64,000 bases of DNA. It comes from Isosphaeraceae bacterium EP7 (lineage in GTDB: Bacteria; Planctomycetota; Planctomycetia; Isosphaerales; Isosphaeraceae). Positions 8,776-16,359 of this stretch are shown here, in pieces. Each line of letters opens with the position of its first letter. Position 1 is the stretch's first letter. The notes beneath the pieces are model-generated. The model saw nothing but the letters and a program-made list of their open reading frames with translations. It was not told where the DNA came from and made no database searches. The DNA lies in NCBI GenBank assembly GCA_038400315.1, contig CP151667.1:1313174-1377173 (forward strand). Reading direction: 5' to 3'. The translations under genes and the position numbers were made by a program.

Positions 8776-8810
8776 AACGGGCCGCGAGACCAATCGTCTC
8801 GCGGCCCGTT
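8776..8810. terminator. bidirectional terminator, 15-bp perfect stem
   Basis: Arms 8776-8790 and 8796-8810 are perfectly complementary with a CAATC loop, AA before and TT after. It lies between the small plus-strand gene and the convergent bacterioferritin-like gene and could serve both. Confidence 0.8.
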
Positions 8811-8847
8811 TCGTTCGTACACGGCAAGCCTGCTCGCCGCGACTGGC

Positions 8848-9309
8848 TCAGCCGACCTTCGCCTGGGTCGACGCCGAGGCCTTGATGGCGACGTCACGCT
8901 TCTTGAGCAGCTTCTCCATGTGGTCGACACCTTCCTGCTCGTCGAGGCAGATGTCCTCGAGCAGGACGCGGATGGCCACGTCGCGGTCGTCGCAAAGCTG
9001 GAGGGCTTCGGTGTAAAGCTGGACGTGCTTGGATTCGACTTCCAACGAGTACTCGAGCATCTCCTGGAGGTCGGTCGTCAGCTTGACCTGGGCCCGCTCG
9101 ACCGTGGGGACGCCGCCGAGGGAGACGATCTTGTCGCCGACCTTGTGGGCATGGCCGAGCGCTTCTTCGCCATTTTCGCGGAACATCTTGCAGAAGACCT
9201 CGCGCCAGGTGTCCTGGACGAGGAAGCTGTATTGGGTGTACTGGACCAGGCCGGCGTACTCCCACTTGAGAATTTCGTTAAGCTTGTCGATCATCAAAGA
9301 CTTATCCAT
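8848..9309 (-). CDS. bacterioferritin-like ferritin-fold protein
   Basis: A 153-residue four-helix ferritin-like protein. Candidate di-iron ligands are in the expected order: Glu in LKWEYAGLVQY (helix A), ENGEEALGHAH (Glu...His, helix B), EYSLEVESKH (helix C) and DEQEGVDHMEKL (Glu...His, helix D). Length fits bacterioferritin (about 155), although the heme-binding Met of classic Bfr is not obvious. The likely role is intracellular iron storage or oxidant detoxification. It is monocistronic, ends at a strong terminator and is divergent from the LigD-type phosphoesterase gene. No iron-responsive operator was recognised upstream. Confidence 0.82.
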   Translation of the reverse strand: MDKSLMIDKLNEILKWEYAGLVQYTQYSFLVQDTWREVFCKMFRENGEEALGHAHKVGDKIVSLGGVPTVERAQVKLTTDLQEMLEYSLEVESKHVQLYTEALQLCDDRDVAIRVLLEDICLDEQEGVDHMEKLLKKRDVAIKASASTQAKVG

Positions 9310-9404
9310 CGGCGGAGCCCTTCCAGGTCGGAGGTCGAAAAACGATGGCGCCGCGGGACCTCGGCAGCCTTTGTTGTGATCCCACAGTCTAAACGGGTGA
9401 GGCG

Positions 9405-9815
9405 ATGTCGTCCAGCGGAGAGCCGAGGCGGGGCCGGTTCGTCATCCTCGAGCACGCGTGGGATGGCGTGCACTGGGACCTCATGCTGGAGGACGCGGAT
9501 TCGCTCCGCACATGGTCGATCGATGAGCCCATCGGATCGCAAGATTGCCTGACCGCGCGACCCCTGCCGGCGCACCGTCGCGTCTATCTGGACTTCGAAG
9601 GCCCGATCTCGGGTGGGCGGGGCGAGGTCAGGCGATGGGAAGCCGGAGTGTTTCGGGCCCCGATCTGGACCGACACCCACGTTGTGGCGGAGGTCGCCGG
9701 GCGTCAGCTCGTCGGGGTCGTCGAGCTTCGGGCCGTCGAGGGCTCGTCGTCAGGCGACTCGGGACGGGCCTGGCGATTGACCTTCCGCGAGGGAAATTTG
9801 GACTGGAGCACCTGA
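9405..9815 (+). CDS. stand-alone LigD-type 3'-phosphoesterase domain protein
   Basis: A 136-residue protein matching the N-terminal phosphoesterase domain of DNA ligase D (PF13298 type): RFVILEHAWDGVHWDLMLED, then TWSIDEP and VYLDFEGPISGGRGEVRRWEAG. The expected active-site set is mostly kept as His17, His23, Asp25, His57 and Tyr61, in the order of His42, His48, Asp50, His84 and Tyr88 of Pseudomonas LigD. The arginine of the HxDxR motif is Met27 here. Such enzymes trim 3'-phosphates or ribonucleotides at DNA ends. No Ku, polymerase or ligase domain lies next to it. The 3' end overlaps the convergent gene by 112 bp. Confidence 0.75.
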   Translation: MSSSGEPRRGRFVILEHAWDGVHWDLMLEDADSLRTWSIDEPIGSQDCLTARPLPAHRRVYLDFEGPISGGRGEVRRWEAGVFRAPIWTDTHVVAEVAGRQLVGVVELRAVEGSSSGDSGRAWRLTFREGNLDWST

Positions 9816-10507
9816 CGCTTGGGCAGGACCGGGGCGAATGCCTCTTTCCCATGGTTGGAGCGGCCCGCCAGGCGGATCTCGCCGGGCTTGATCCAGAGCC
9901 GTTCCAGGACGATGTCCTCGCGATCGTCATCGGGCTTGAAGCGGAGGGTGGCGACGGGGAGGCCCTGGTCGTGGGACCAGGTGAGATCGACGCCCCGCAT
10001 CTTGGCGTGCGCGGTCGCCCGAGCCAGGATTTCTTCGGACGGCACGGGAACCACGCCGGCGCGGATCCGAATGAGCGTCAGGGCCAGGACATTGTCCTCG
10101 GACACCTTGACCCTCGCGGTGACGGAGATGAGCGAGCGGAGCGGGCCGCGATCGAGCTGGAAGGCGAGGATGACCCGGTCGGCTTCGAACGAGACGCGAG
10201 GCTCGTGGACCTCGGGCGGGAGCTGATCGGCGAAGGTCCGCATCAGTTCCTCGGCCAGCCAGGCGTTCACCTGCTGGTCGGTGAAGGCCGCTTCCCAGGT
10301 CGGCTCGTTGACGATGTCGTTGCGAAGCTGCAGGCTTCGGGCGACGAAGTCCTCGACCTCGGCTTTCCGCTGAGCAGGCGGGACGGCCTCGGCGGCCCGA
10401 TAGAAGGCCGGGGCATGGTTGAGGCTGATCCAGGCGATCCAGGGCAACCCGACCAGGCCCAATGCGACAAGTCCGGCGATGGCGACGCGCTTGTAAACCT
10501 GGCGCAT
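9704..10507 (-). CDS. membrane-anchored hypothetical protein
   Basis: About 267 residues. The chosen start MRQVYKRVAIAG (10507) places a single N-terminal membrane segment (VAIAGLVALGLVGLPWIAWISL) right after a basic stretch, as expected for an uncleaved anchor or signal peptide. The exported part contains EAAFTDQQVNAWLAEEL and an alternating beta-rich middle (RVILAFQLDRGPLRSLISVTARVKV) that may be a lipid-binding or LolA-like fold, but this is weak. The Ser/Pro/Arg-rich tail overlaps the convergent phosphoesterase gene by 112 bp. A promoter with 17-bp spacing precedes it at 10644-10672. Function unknown. Confidence 0.7.
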   Translation of the reverse strand: MRQVYKRVAIAGLVALGLVGLPWIAWISLNHAPAFYRAAEAVPPAQRKAEVEDFVARSLQLRNDIVNEPTWEAAFTDQQVNAWLAEELMRTFADQLPPEVHEPRVSFEADRVILAFQLDRGPLRSLISVTARVKVSEDNVLALTLIRIRAGVVPVPSEEILARATAHAKMRGVDLTWSHDQGLPVATLRFKPDDDREDIVLERLWIKPGEIRLAGRSNHGKEAFAPVLPKRQVLQSKFPSRKVNRQARPESPDDEPSTARSSTTPTS

Positions 10508-10643
10508 GGCGAACCTCGTCCTCTCATCCGGGGGCCGGGACACGACCGATTCACGCGGCTGGCGCTGGGACTCGGAGAGGCTGGATTCGCCCGCGAGGTG
10601 GGAGGCCAACCTCCTTCGGGGGAGAATTGGCTGATCCGCGCGA

Positions 10644-10672
10644 AGCTTAGGGCGAGTTGGTGTCTGAGTCAA
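10644..10672 (-). promoter_or_regulatory. sigma-70-like promoter, minus strand
   Basis: Read on the minus strand: TTGACT, 17-base spacer, TAAGCT. The predicted start near 10637 gives a leader of about 130 bases to the gene start at 10507. Confidence 0.5.
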
Positions 10673-10721
10673 GATGAAGCCTCCGACGTCCAGGTGAGAC
10701 TCGACACCCGTCCCGGGTCTC

Positions 10722-10751
10722 TTGAGGCGCCCAGCCCGGCGGCCGTATCAT
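10722..10751 (+). promoter_or_regulatory. sigma-70-like promoter of the ABC exporter operon
   Basis: TTGAGG, 18-base spacer, TATCAT. The predicted start near 10758 lies about 60 bases before the ATG at 10819, which has GGAGGG at 10805-10810. Confidence 0.5.
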
Positions 10752-10818
10752 GGGGAGGAAGGCCCCGGCACAGACGGTCGAGGCGAGCCCGCATTTTACG
10801 CTGCCGGAGGGTCTCGCC

Positions 10819-11673
10819 ATGCCTTCGCGACTGGCCCAGGTGGCAATCCTCGTGACCTGGGCGGCGGCGGCCGTCGCCCTCTTCACCCGCGACCTCTTGC
10901 CTGAATTCCTGATCGGCGCAGCCCCGGACCTGCGGGCCCTGGCCTCGCCGGGCACCCCTCCGGGTCCGGTCAAGTGGGTGATTTTGACCGCGGAAGGCCG
11001 GTCGACGCTGGCACTCCGGCCGGTCGGCGAGGCGACCACCGAGACAAAGCCGACTCTCGACGGGGGCGTCGAGCTGACCAGCGAAGCCTGGTTCAACTCG
11101 GGTGAACTGCTCAGGGGCACGCCGCTTGCCATCCCCCATGAGTCACGCCTGGAGATGAAGAGCGTCTACCGGGTCGACAAGTCGGGCAGCCTTCAAGGTT
11201 TCACGGCGAGCATAAGGGCCGACGACGACCGGGACGCCCTGGTCTCGATGGTCGGCCAGGTCAAACTCCGGACCCTTGAAGTGAAGTCGACCGGGCCGCT
11301 GCCGATCCTGACCTGGACGAAATCGTTCCCGTATGAGCCGAGGGGCCTGGTGCAGGCCACGATGGGGGCGATGGACCGGCTTCCGGGCTTGAAGCTGGGC
11401 CAGCGCTGGGATACCCGGGTCGTCAGCCCGCTGACCGGGCGCGTGGAGACGGTCCGAGTCGAAGTGGCCAGGCGGGCCGAACTGTACTGGGATGGCGGGA
11501 TGGTCTCGACGCTGGAGGTTGTCGCCCACATGACTCCGCTGCGTGCCACGACCTGGGTCAGGCCCGACGGCCTGGTCTTGCGCCAGGAGGTGCCATTCCC
11601 GCTGTTCCGGGTGGTGCTGGAGCGTCTGCCCGATCTCAAGCGGGGCGAGGCAGGGGCGGAGGGCCGACCATGA
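10819..11673 (+). CDS. membrane-anchored hypothetical protein of the ABC exporter operon
   Basis: A 284-residue protein. The ATG at 10819 has GGAGGG 8 bases upstream and places the hydrophobic segment LAQVAILVTWAAAAVALF at the N-terminus, an anchor or signal peptide. The remainder is a soluble, beta-rich exported domain (KSVYRVDKSGSLQGFTASIRAD, WDTRVVSPLTGRVETVRVEV). The stop overlaps the start of the ABC ATPase (ATGA), so the three genes 10819-14206 form one translationally coupled operon. It may be an accessory periplasmic component of the exporter, but there is no family evidence for that. No catalytic motif was seen. Confidence 0.72.
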   Translation: MPSRLAQVAILVTWAAAAVALFTRDLLPEFLIGAAPDLRALASPGTPPGPVKWVILTAEGRSTLALRPVGEATTETKPTLDGGVELTSEAWFNSGELLRGTPLAIPHESRLEMKSVYRVDKSGSLQGFTASIRADDDRDALVSMVGQVKLRTLEVKSTGPLPILTWTKSFPYEPRGLVQATMGAMDRLPGLKLGQRWDTRVVSPLTGRVETVRVEVARRAELYWDGGMVSTLEVVAHMTPLRATTWVRPDGLVLRQEVPFPLFRVVLERLPDLKRGEAGAEGRP

Positions 11674-12437
11674 TCGAGCTGGTGGGCGTGACGAAGTCGT
11701 TCGGAGGAAAGCGGGCCGTCGCGGGGCTCGATCTCACGGTGAGGGCCGGCGAGCTGTTCGCCTTCCTGGGTCCTAACGGGGCGGGCAAGACGACGACCAT
11801 CAAGATGGTCTGCGGCCTGCTGACCCCGACGACCGGCACGGTCCGAGTTGGAGGCTTTCCTGCGGCCAGCCGCGAGGCCCGGCAACAACTCGCCTACGTC
11901 CCCGACCAGCCCTATCTCTACGAGAAGCTCACCGGACGCGAGTTCCTGAGATTTGTCGTCGAGATGTACGGCCTCGAGCCCATCCACGCGAGCCGCAGGA
12001 CCGAGGAGCTGATCGACACGTTCGAGATGGGCGACTACATCGACGAACTCTGCGAGAACTACTCGCACGGAATGAAGCAGAGAGTCGTCTTCGCGTCGGC
12101 CCTGGTGCACGACCCCAAGGTCCTCATCGTCGACGAGCCCCTCGTCGGCCTCGACCCTCGCAGCGCGCGGATCGTGAAGGACCTGTTCGTCTCGCAGGCC
12201 CGCTCGGGGGTCGCCGTCCTGATGTCGACCCACCTCCTGTCGATCGCCGAGGAACTGGCCGACACCATCGGGATCATCGACCACGGGCGGATGCTTTCGA
12301 GGGGCACGCTGGAGGAGATCCGCACAAAGGCCCAAATGCACGGGCCGCTGGAAGACCTCTTCCTCAAGCTGACCGGCGGCGATCGGCCGCTCACGACGCG
12401 GCCCGTCCTGGTCGAGCCCGGGGGCGACCTCGCATGA
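11670..12437 (+). CDS. ABC transporter ATP-binding protein
   Basis: A 255-residue ATPase with all nucleotide-binding motifs: Walker [10 protein letters not shown] near residue 36, signature YSHGMKQRV, Walker B VLIVDEPLVGLD and the switch His in STHLLS. It is of the single-domain type that pairs with ABC-2-like exporters. It overlaps the gene before it and the permease after it by 4 bp (ATGA) on each side, so stoichiometric expression with the permease is likely. The substrate is unknown. Confidence 0.92.
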   Translation: MIELVGVTKSFGGKRAVAGLDLTVRAGELFAFLGPNGAGKTTTIKMVCGLLTPTTGTVRVGGFPAASREARQQLAYVPDQPYLYEKLTGREFLRFVVEMYGLEPIHASRRTEELIDTFEMGDYIDELCENYSHGMKQRVVFASALVHDPKVLIVDEPLVGLDPRSARIVKDLFVSQARSGVAVLMSTHLLSIAEELADTIGIIDHGRMLSRGTLEEIRTKAQMHGPLEDLFLKLTGGDRPLTTRPVLVEPGGDLA

Positions 12438-14206
12438 ACAACCTTGCGAAACCGTCGTTCGATGGGGTGGCCTACAAGCGAGGGAAGCCTGAGGGGGCAA
12501 GTCCCGCGGGCGTCGCTCGGGCCTTCGGTCGGCTGCGCAACAGGCTGCTCGTCAACTCGTTGCGTAGCCTGATCGTGGGCTCACGGCTCCGCCTCTCGAT
12601 GATACTCGTCTGCAGCTTGATCTTCTGGACCGGCCTGTTTGGCCTCTTCTACGGCGGTTTCGAGTTCCTCTCCGCCTACATCGCGCTGACCGACACGGTC
12701 CTGGAATACCTCTTCGGCGTCTTCTTCCTGTCGCTCCTGGTGATGCTCTTCTTCTCGACCGGGATCATCGTCCACACCGGACTCTTCCAGTCGCGGGAGG
12801 CGGCCTTCCTGCTCTCCGGCCCCGCCTCGCCCGACCGAATCTTCGCGCACAAATTCGTCGAGGCCATCGCGTTCTCGAGCTGGGGTTTTCTTCTGCTGGG
12901 CAGCCCCCTGATGGTTGCTTATGGCCTGACAGCGGGGGTCTCGGGGTGGTTCTACGTCATCTTCCTGGCGTACCTGCTCGCCTTCGTCGTGATTCCCGGC
13001 AGTCTGGGGGCGGTGGCGTCGGTGTTGGTGGCGAACTTCTTGCCGAGGCGGCAGAAGTCGGTGCTGGCGGTGCTCTCCGTGGGGTCGATCGTCGCGGCGG
13101 TCATCTGGATTGCCCGTGCCTGGAAGACGCCCGGGGAACCGTTCTCGGAAGATTGGCTCGACGGGATGCTCGGCAAGCTGGCGTTCAGCCAGCACGCGCT
13201 CCTGCCAAGCCGATGGATGTCGGCCGGCCTGGTGGCGTCGGCGCGGGGTGAGTGGTCGTCGGGCCTCTTCTATCTCTTCGTGCTGGTGGCCCACGCCGGC
13301 CTGGCCTACCTGATCGCGGCGGTCATCGCTCGCGACCTCTATCGTCCGGGGTATGGCCGGGTGCAGGGAGGGCGATCGTCGCGTCGGCGCGGGAGGCTCT
13401 CGCGGCTCGATGCGCCGTTCCATCGCCTCTTCCCGTTCATCCCGCCGCCGATCCGGATCCTGATCCTCAAGGACATCCGGACCTTCCTCCGCGACCCGGC
13501 CCAGTGGTCTCAGTTCCTCATCTTCTTCGGGCTGCTCGGCTTCTACTTCGTCAACATTCGCAAGCTCGGTTACGACGTTCAGAGCCCGTACTGGCGGAAC
13601 CTCCTCAGCCTGCTCAACCTGTCGGTGACGGCCCTGATCCTGTCGACGTTCACCAGCAGGTTCATCTTCCCGATGCTCTCGCTGGAAGGCCGCAACTTCT
13701 GGGTGCTCGGCCTGCTCCCCCTCGAGCGTGCCTCGATCCTCTGGGGCAAATTCGCGTTCTCGGTGGGAATCTCGCTCGTGGCCAGCGAGGGGCTGGTCAT
13801 CCTCAGCGACCTTCAACTGCGGATCGAGCCCGCCATGGTTGCCCTTCATATGGGTGTTGTGGCGATCCTTTGCCTCGGGCTCTCGGGCATCAGCGTCGGG
13901 CTGGGGGCCAGGCTGCCTAACCTCAAGGAAGACGACCCGTCGAAGATCGCCGCGGGCTTCGGGGGGACATTGAATCTCCTGGTCAGCCTGCTCTTCATCC
14001 TGACGATCATCGGCAGCCTGGCGGTCCCCTGCCACCTCTACTTCGCCGGCCGCGAGCACGACGGCGCGGGGGTGAACATGCTCTCGCTCGGTCAGTTTCG
14101 CGCCTGGATGGGCCTGGCAGTTGCCACCAGCCTGGTCGTCGGTGTCATGGGGATCGTCATCCCTTTGCGGATCGGCATCAACGCCTTCCGCAAGATGGAG
14201 TTCTAA
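12434..14206 (+). CDS. ABC exporter permease (ABC-2-like)
   Basis: A 590-residue polytopic membrane protein. A soluble N-terminus of about 45 residues is followed by many hydrophobic segments, among them MILVCSLIFWTGLFGLFYGG, YLFGVFFLSLLVMLFFSTGIIV and, at the C-terminus, LVVGVMGIVIPL. A loop rich in Arg/Ser (QGGRSSRRRGRLSRLDA) near residue 310 divides the protein into two halves, as in 'putative ABC exporter' proteins with both half-transporters in one chain. It is coupled to the upstream ATPase by an ATGA overlap. The transported substrate is not apparent. Confidence 0.85.
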   Translation: MNNLAKPSFDGVAYKRGKPEGASPAGVARAFGRLRNRLLVNSLRSLIVGSRLRLSMILVCSLIFWTGLFGLFYGGFEFLSAYIALTDTVLEYLFGVFFLSLLVMLFFSTGIIVHTGLFQSREAAFLLSGPASPDRIFAHKFVEAIAFSSWGFLLLGSPLMVAYGLTAGVSGWFYVIFLAYLLAFVVIPGSLGAVASVLVANFLPRRQKSVLAVLSVGSIVAAVIWIARAWKTPGEPFSEDWLDGMLGKLAFSQHALLPSRWMSAGLVASARGEWSSGLFYLFVLVAHAGLAYLIAAVIARDLYRPGYGRVQGGRSSRRRGRLSRLDAPFHRLFPFIPPPIRILILKDIRTFLRDPAQWSQFLIFFGLLGFYFVNIRKLGYDVQSPYWRNLLSLLNLSVTALILSTFTSRFIFPMLSLEGRNFWVLGLLPLERASILWGKFAFSVGISLVASEGLVILSDLQLRIEPAMVALHMGVVAILCLGLSGISVGLGARLPNLKEDDPSKIAAGFGGTLNLLVSLLFILTIIGSLAVPCHLYFAGREHDGAGVNMLSLGQFRAWMGLAVATSLVVGVMGIVIPLRIGINAFRKMEF

Positions 14207-14227
14207 CCCCCCAATCGACGGCTCGGC

Positions 14228-14256
14228 TTGAAGGCGCAGGCCGATGGGCCTACAAT
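14228..14256 (+). promoter_or_regulatory. sigma-70-like promoter of mqnA-mqnC
   Basis: TTGAAG, 17-base spacer, TACAAT. The predicted transcript start near 14263 lies 60 bases before the mqnA ATG. Confidence 0.6.
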
Positions 14257-14322
14257 TCGTTCAATGTGTTCTGAAAGGAAATTCAGGACCGAGACCATCG
14301 TTCAAGAAGGATCCGGCCGACG

Positions 14323-15150
14323 ATGCCGAAGCCATTGCGGGTGGGGGCGGTCAGCTACCTGAACGCGAAGCCTCTGTATCACCGGTTCGACGAGCTCGCC
14401 CCCGGCGCGACCCTGGTGATGGACGTGCCAAGCCGGCTCGCCAGTCGACTCGCGGAAGGCTCGCTCGACGTCGCCCTTATCCCGTCGGTGGAATACCTGC
14501 GGGGCATGTCATCCGGCTATCGGATCTTGCCCGGCTTCGCCATTGCCGCCAGGGGCGCGGTGCGAAGCGTGAAACTGTTCAGCCGGGTGCCGCTCGGACA
14601 GATCCGCCGATTGGCCCTCGATGAGGGCTCGCGCACCAGCCAGGCGCTGGTTCGAGTTCTGCTGGCAGAGGTCCATGGAGTCTGCCCCGAGGCTGTCGAG
14701 CCGCTGCCCCTTGGCGTGCCGATCCAGGAAAGCACAGCCGACGCGATCCTGCTCATCGGTGATCGCGCGATGCACGACCCTGGAGGCCCGTTCCACACCG
14801 TCATGGACCTGGCCGAGGCCTGGCGCACCCTGACGGGCCTGCCGTTCGTCTTCGCGCTCTGGGTTGTGCGGGCCGGGGTCGACCTGGGCGACCTCCCCGA
14901 GCAACTTGACCGCTGCCGATCCGAGGGCCTGGCCCACGCCGACGATCTGGCCGCGATCCACGGGCCCCGGCTGGGCCTGGATGTGGCGACCTGTCTCGAT
15001 TATCTGACCAACGTCCTGTCGTATGATCTGGGCGTCCCCGAACTGGCCGGCCTGCGTCTGTTCGCACAGAAGGCCGCCGCACTGGGACTGGCGCCCGAAG
15101 GAGCCGATCTTGTCTTCTACCGTCGCCGCGATCTTGCAACGCGCCGTTGA
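14323..15150 (+). CDS. mqnA: chorismate dehydratase of the futalosine menaquinone pathway
   Basis: A 275-residue MqnA/MqnD-family protein: LRVGAVSYLNAKPLYHRF at the N-terminus, DVALIPSVEYLRG and ALDEGSRTSQALVRVLL are hallmark segments. MqnA dehydrates chorismate to 3-enolpyruvylbenzoate, the first step of menaquinone synthesis through futalosine. Its neighbour mqnC overlaps its 3' end by 41 bp, which fixes it as MqnA rather than MqnD. Length is typical (about 270-280). The protein has no signal peptide and should be cytoplasmic. A promoter with 17-bp spacing lies 60 bases upstream. Confidence 0.92.
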   Translation: MPKPLRVGAVSYLNAKPLYHRFDELAPGATLVMDVPSRLASRLAEGSLDVALIPSVEYLRGMSSGYRILPGFAIAARGAVRSVKLFSRVPLGQIRRLALDEGSRTSQALVRVLLAEVHGVCPEAVEPLPLGVPIQESTADAILLIGDRAMHDPGGPFHTVMDLAEAWRTLTGLPFVFALWVVRAGVDLGDLPEQLDRCRSEGLAHADDLAAIHGPRLGLDVATCLDYLTNVLSYDLGVPELAGLRLFAQKAAALGLAPEGADLVFYRRRDLATRR

Positions 15151-16213
15151 GGGAGCCCGTCTCACCCCCGAAGAGGGTGTCACGCTGCTCCGTGACGGCG
15201 ACCTGCTCTCGCTGGGCCGCGCCGCCGACGCCGTCTGCAAGCGGATGCATCCCGAGCCGTATCGTACGTATAACATCGATCGGAATATCAACTACACCAA
15301 CGTCTGCGCCGCCGTCTGCGACTTCTGCGCCTTCTACCGCAAGGTGGGCCACACCGAGGCCTATGTGCTCGAGCGCGACGTGTTGCTCAAGAAGATCGAG
15401 GAGACGGTCGCCCTCGGCGGCGACCAGATCCTGATGCAGGGGGGGCTGCACCCCGACCTGCCGTTCGAGTGGTACGAAGAACTCTTGCGCGACATCAAGG
15501 CCCATTTCCCGGGCGTGAACGTCCACGGCTTCAGCCCGCCCGAGATCTACTTCTTCGGCAAGAAATTCAAGATGCCGCTCGAAGAGGTCCTGGGAAGGCT
15601 CAAGGCCGCCGGGCTCGGGAGCCTACCTGGCGGCGGCGGCGAGATCCTGGTCGACCGCGTCCGCAAGGAGATCACCCGTGGCAAGGTACTCTCCGATGAC
15701 TGGATCGACGTGCATCGCGTCTGGCACAAGCTCGGTGGCAAGTCGACGGCCACGATGATGTTCGGCCACATCGAGACGCTGGAAGAGCGCGTCGAGCATT
15801 TCGAACGAGTGCGTCAGCTCCAGGACGAGACCGGTGGCCTGACGGCCTTCATCTCCTGGACCTTCCAGCCCGAGCACACCGACATGGCCGATGTGCCTGC
15901 CGCCGGTGCGTTCGAGTACCTCCGGACTCAGGCCGTCTCGCGGCTCTATCTGGACAATGTTCCCAATATCCAATCCTCATGGGTCACGCAAGGCCCGAAG
16001 ATTGGCCAGCTCGCCCTCTACTTCGGCGCCAATGACATGGGCAGCCTGATGATCGAGGAGAACGTCGTCTCCGCGGCCGGCACCGTGTACCACCAGAGCG
16101 TCCAGGAAATCCGCCGCTCGATCCGCGAATCGGGATATATCCCCCGCCAGCGCAACGTTTTCTACGACTACATCGACGCCGAGGAGGCCGGTGCCGTGGC
16201 CGTCGCTGTCTGA
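15110..16213 (+). CDS. mqnC: cyclic dehypoxanthinyl futalosine synthase (radical SAM)
   Basis: Radical-SAM enzyme closing the ring of dehypoxanthinyl futalosine in menaquinone synthesis. The cluster motif CAAVCDFC gives Cys66, Cys70 and Cys73, followed by AFYRK; later segments QGGLHPDLPFEWYEELLRDIK, PGGGGEILVDRVR and WTFQPEHTD are typical. The start chosen is TTG at 15110: AAGGAG lies 6 bases upstream and it gives 367 residues, the normal MqnC length. No ATG is available near the expected N-terminus. The 41-bp overlap with mqnA implies coupled translation. Confidence 0.93.
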   Translation: MSSTVAAILQRAVEGARLTPEEGVTLLRDGDLLSLGRAADAVCKRMHPEPYRTYNIDRNINYTNVCAAVCDFCAFYRKVGHTEAYVLERDVLLKKIEETVALGGDQILMQGGLHPDLPFEWYEELLRDIKAHFPGVNVHGFSPPEIYFFGKKFKMPLEEVLGRLKAAGLGSLPGGGGEILVDRVRKEITRGKVLSDDWIDVHRVWHKLGGKSTATMMFGHIETLEERVEHFERVRQLQDETGGLTAFISWTFQPEHTDMADVPAAGAFEYLRTQAVSRLYLDNVPNIQSSWVTQGPKIGQLALYFGANDMGSLMIEENVVSAAGTVYHQSVQEIRRSIRESGYIPRQRNVFYDYIDAEEAGAVAVAV

Positions 16214-16280
16214 ATCGGGACTCAGCCCATCTCGTCCGATCCTCGACGAGCGACGGATGGCCCGGGCCTGAATTGCCTGC

Positions 16281-16286
16281 TAGAAT
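16281..16286 (+). promoter_or_regulatory. TAGAAT -10 element before the heptaheme cytochrome gene
   Basis: A good -10 hexamer without a convincing -35 (TGGCCC at 17-base spacing). If used, transcription would begin near 16293, which argues for a translation start downstream of the ATG codons at 16285/16297. Confidence 0.3.
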
Positions 16287-16359
16287 GCCTGGGAGGATGA
16301 ACGACCCGGCCCGATCTGTCGGGCAAGGTCGATTCATCCTTCGCAGCCGGAGTCGAGGC

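Larger units (their letters stand above)
10508..10818. other. divergent intergenic region, 311 bp, with two promoters
   Basis: Lies between two outward-facing genes for membrane-anchored proteins. It holds a minus-strand promoter (10644-10672) and a plus-strand promoter (10722-10751), roughly 50 bp apart. Nothing else was recognised. Confidence 0.5.

Noticed and set aside
12581-14059. Long minus-strand frame opposite the ABC permease
   Set aside because: The product is almost only charged residues (Arg, Glu, Asp, His), the mirror of hydrophobic membrane codons.
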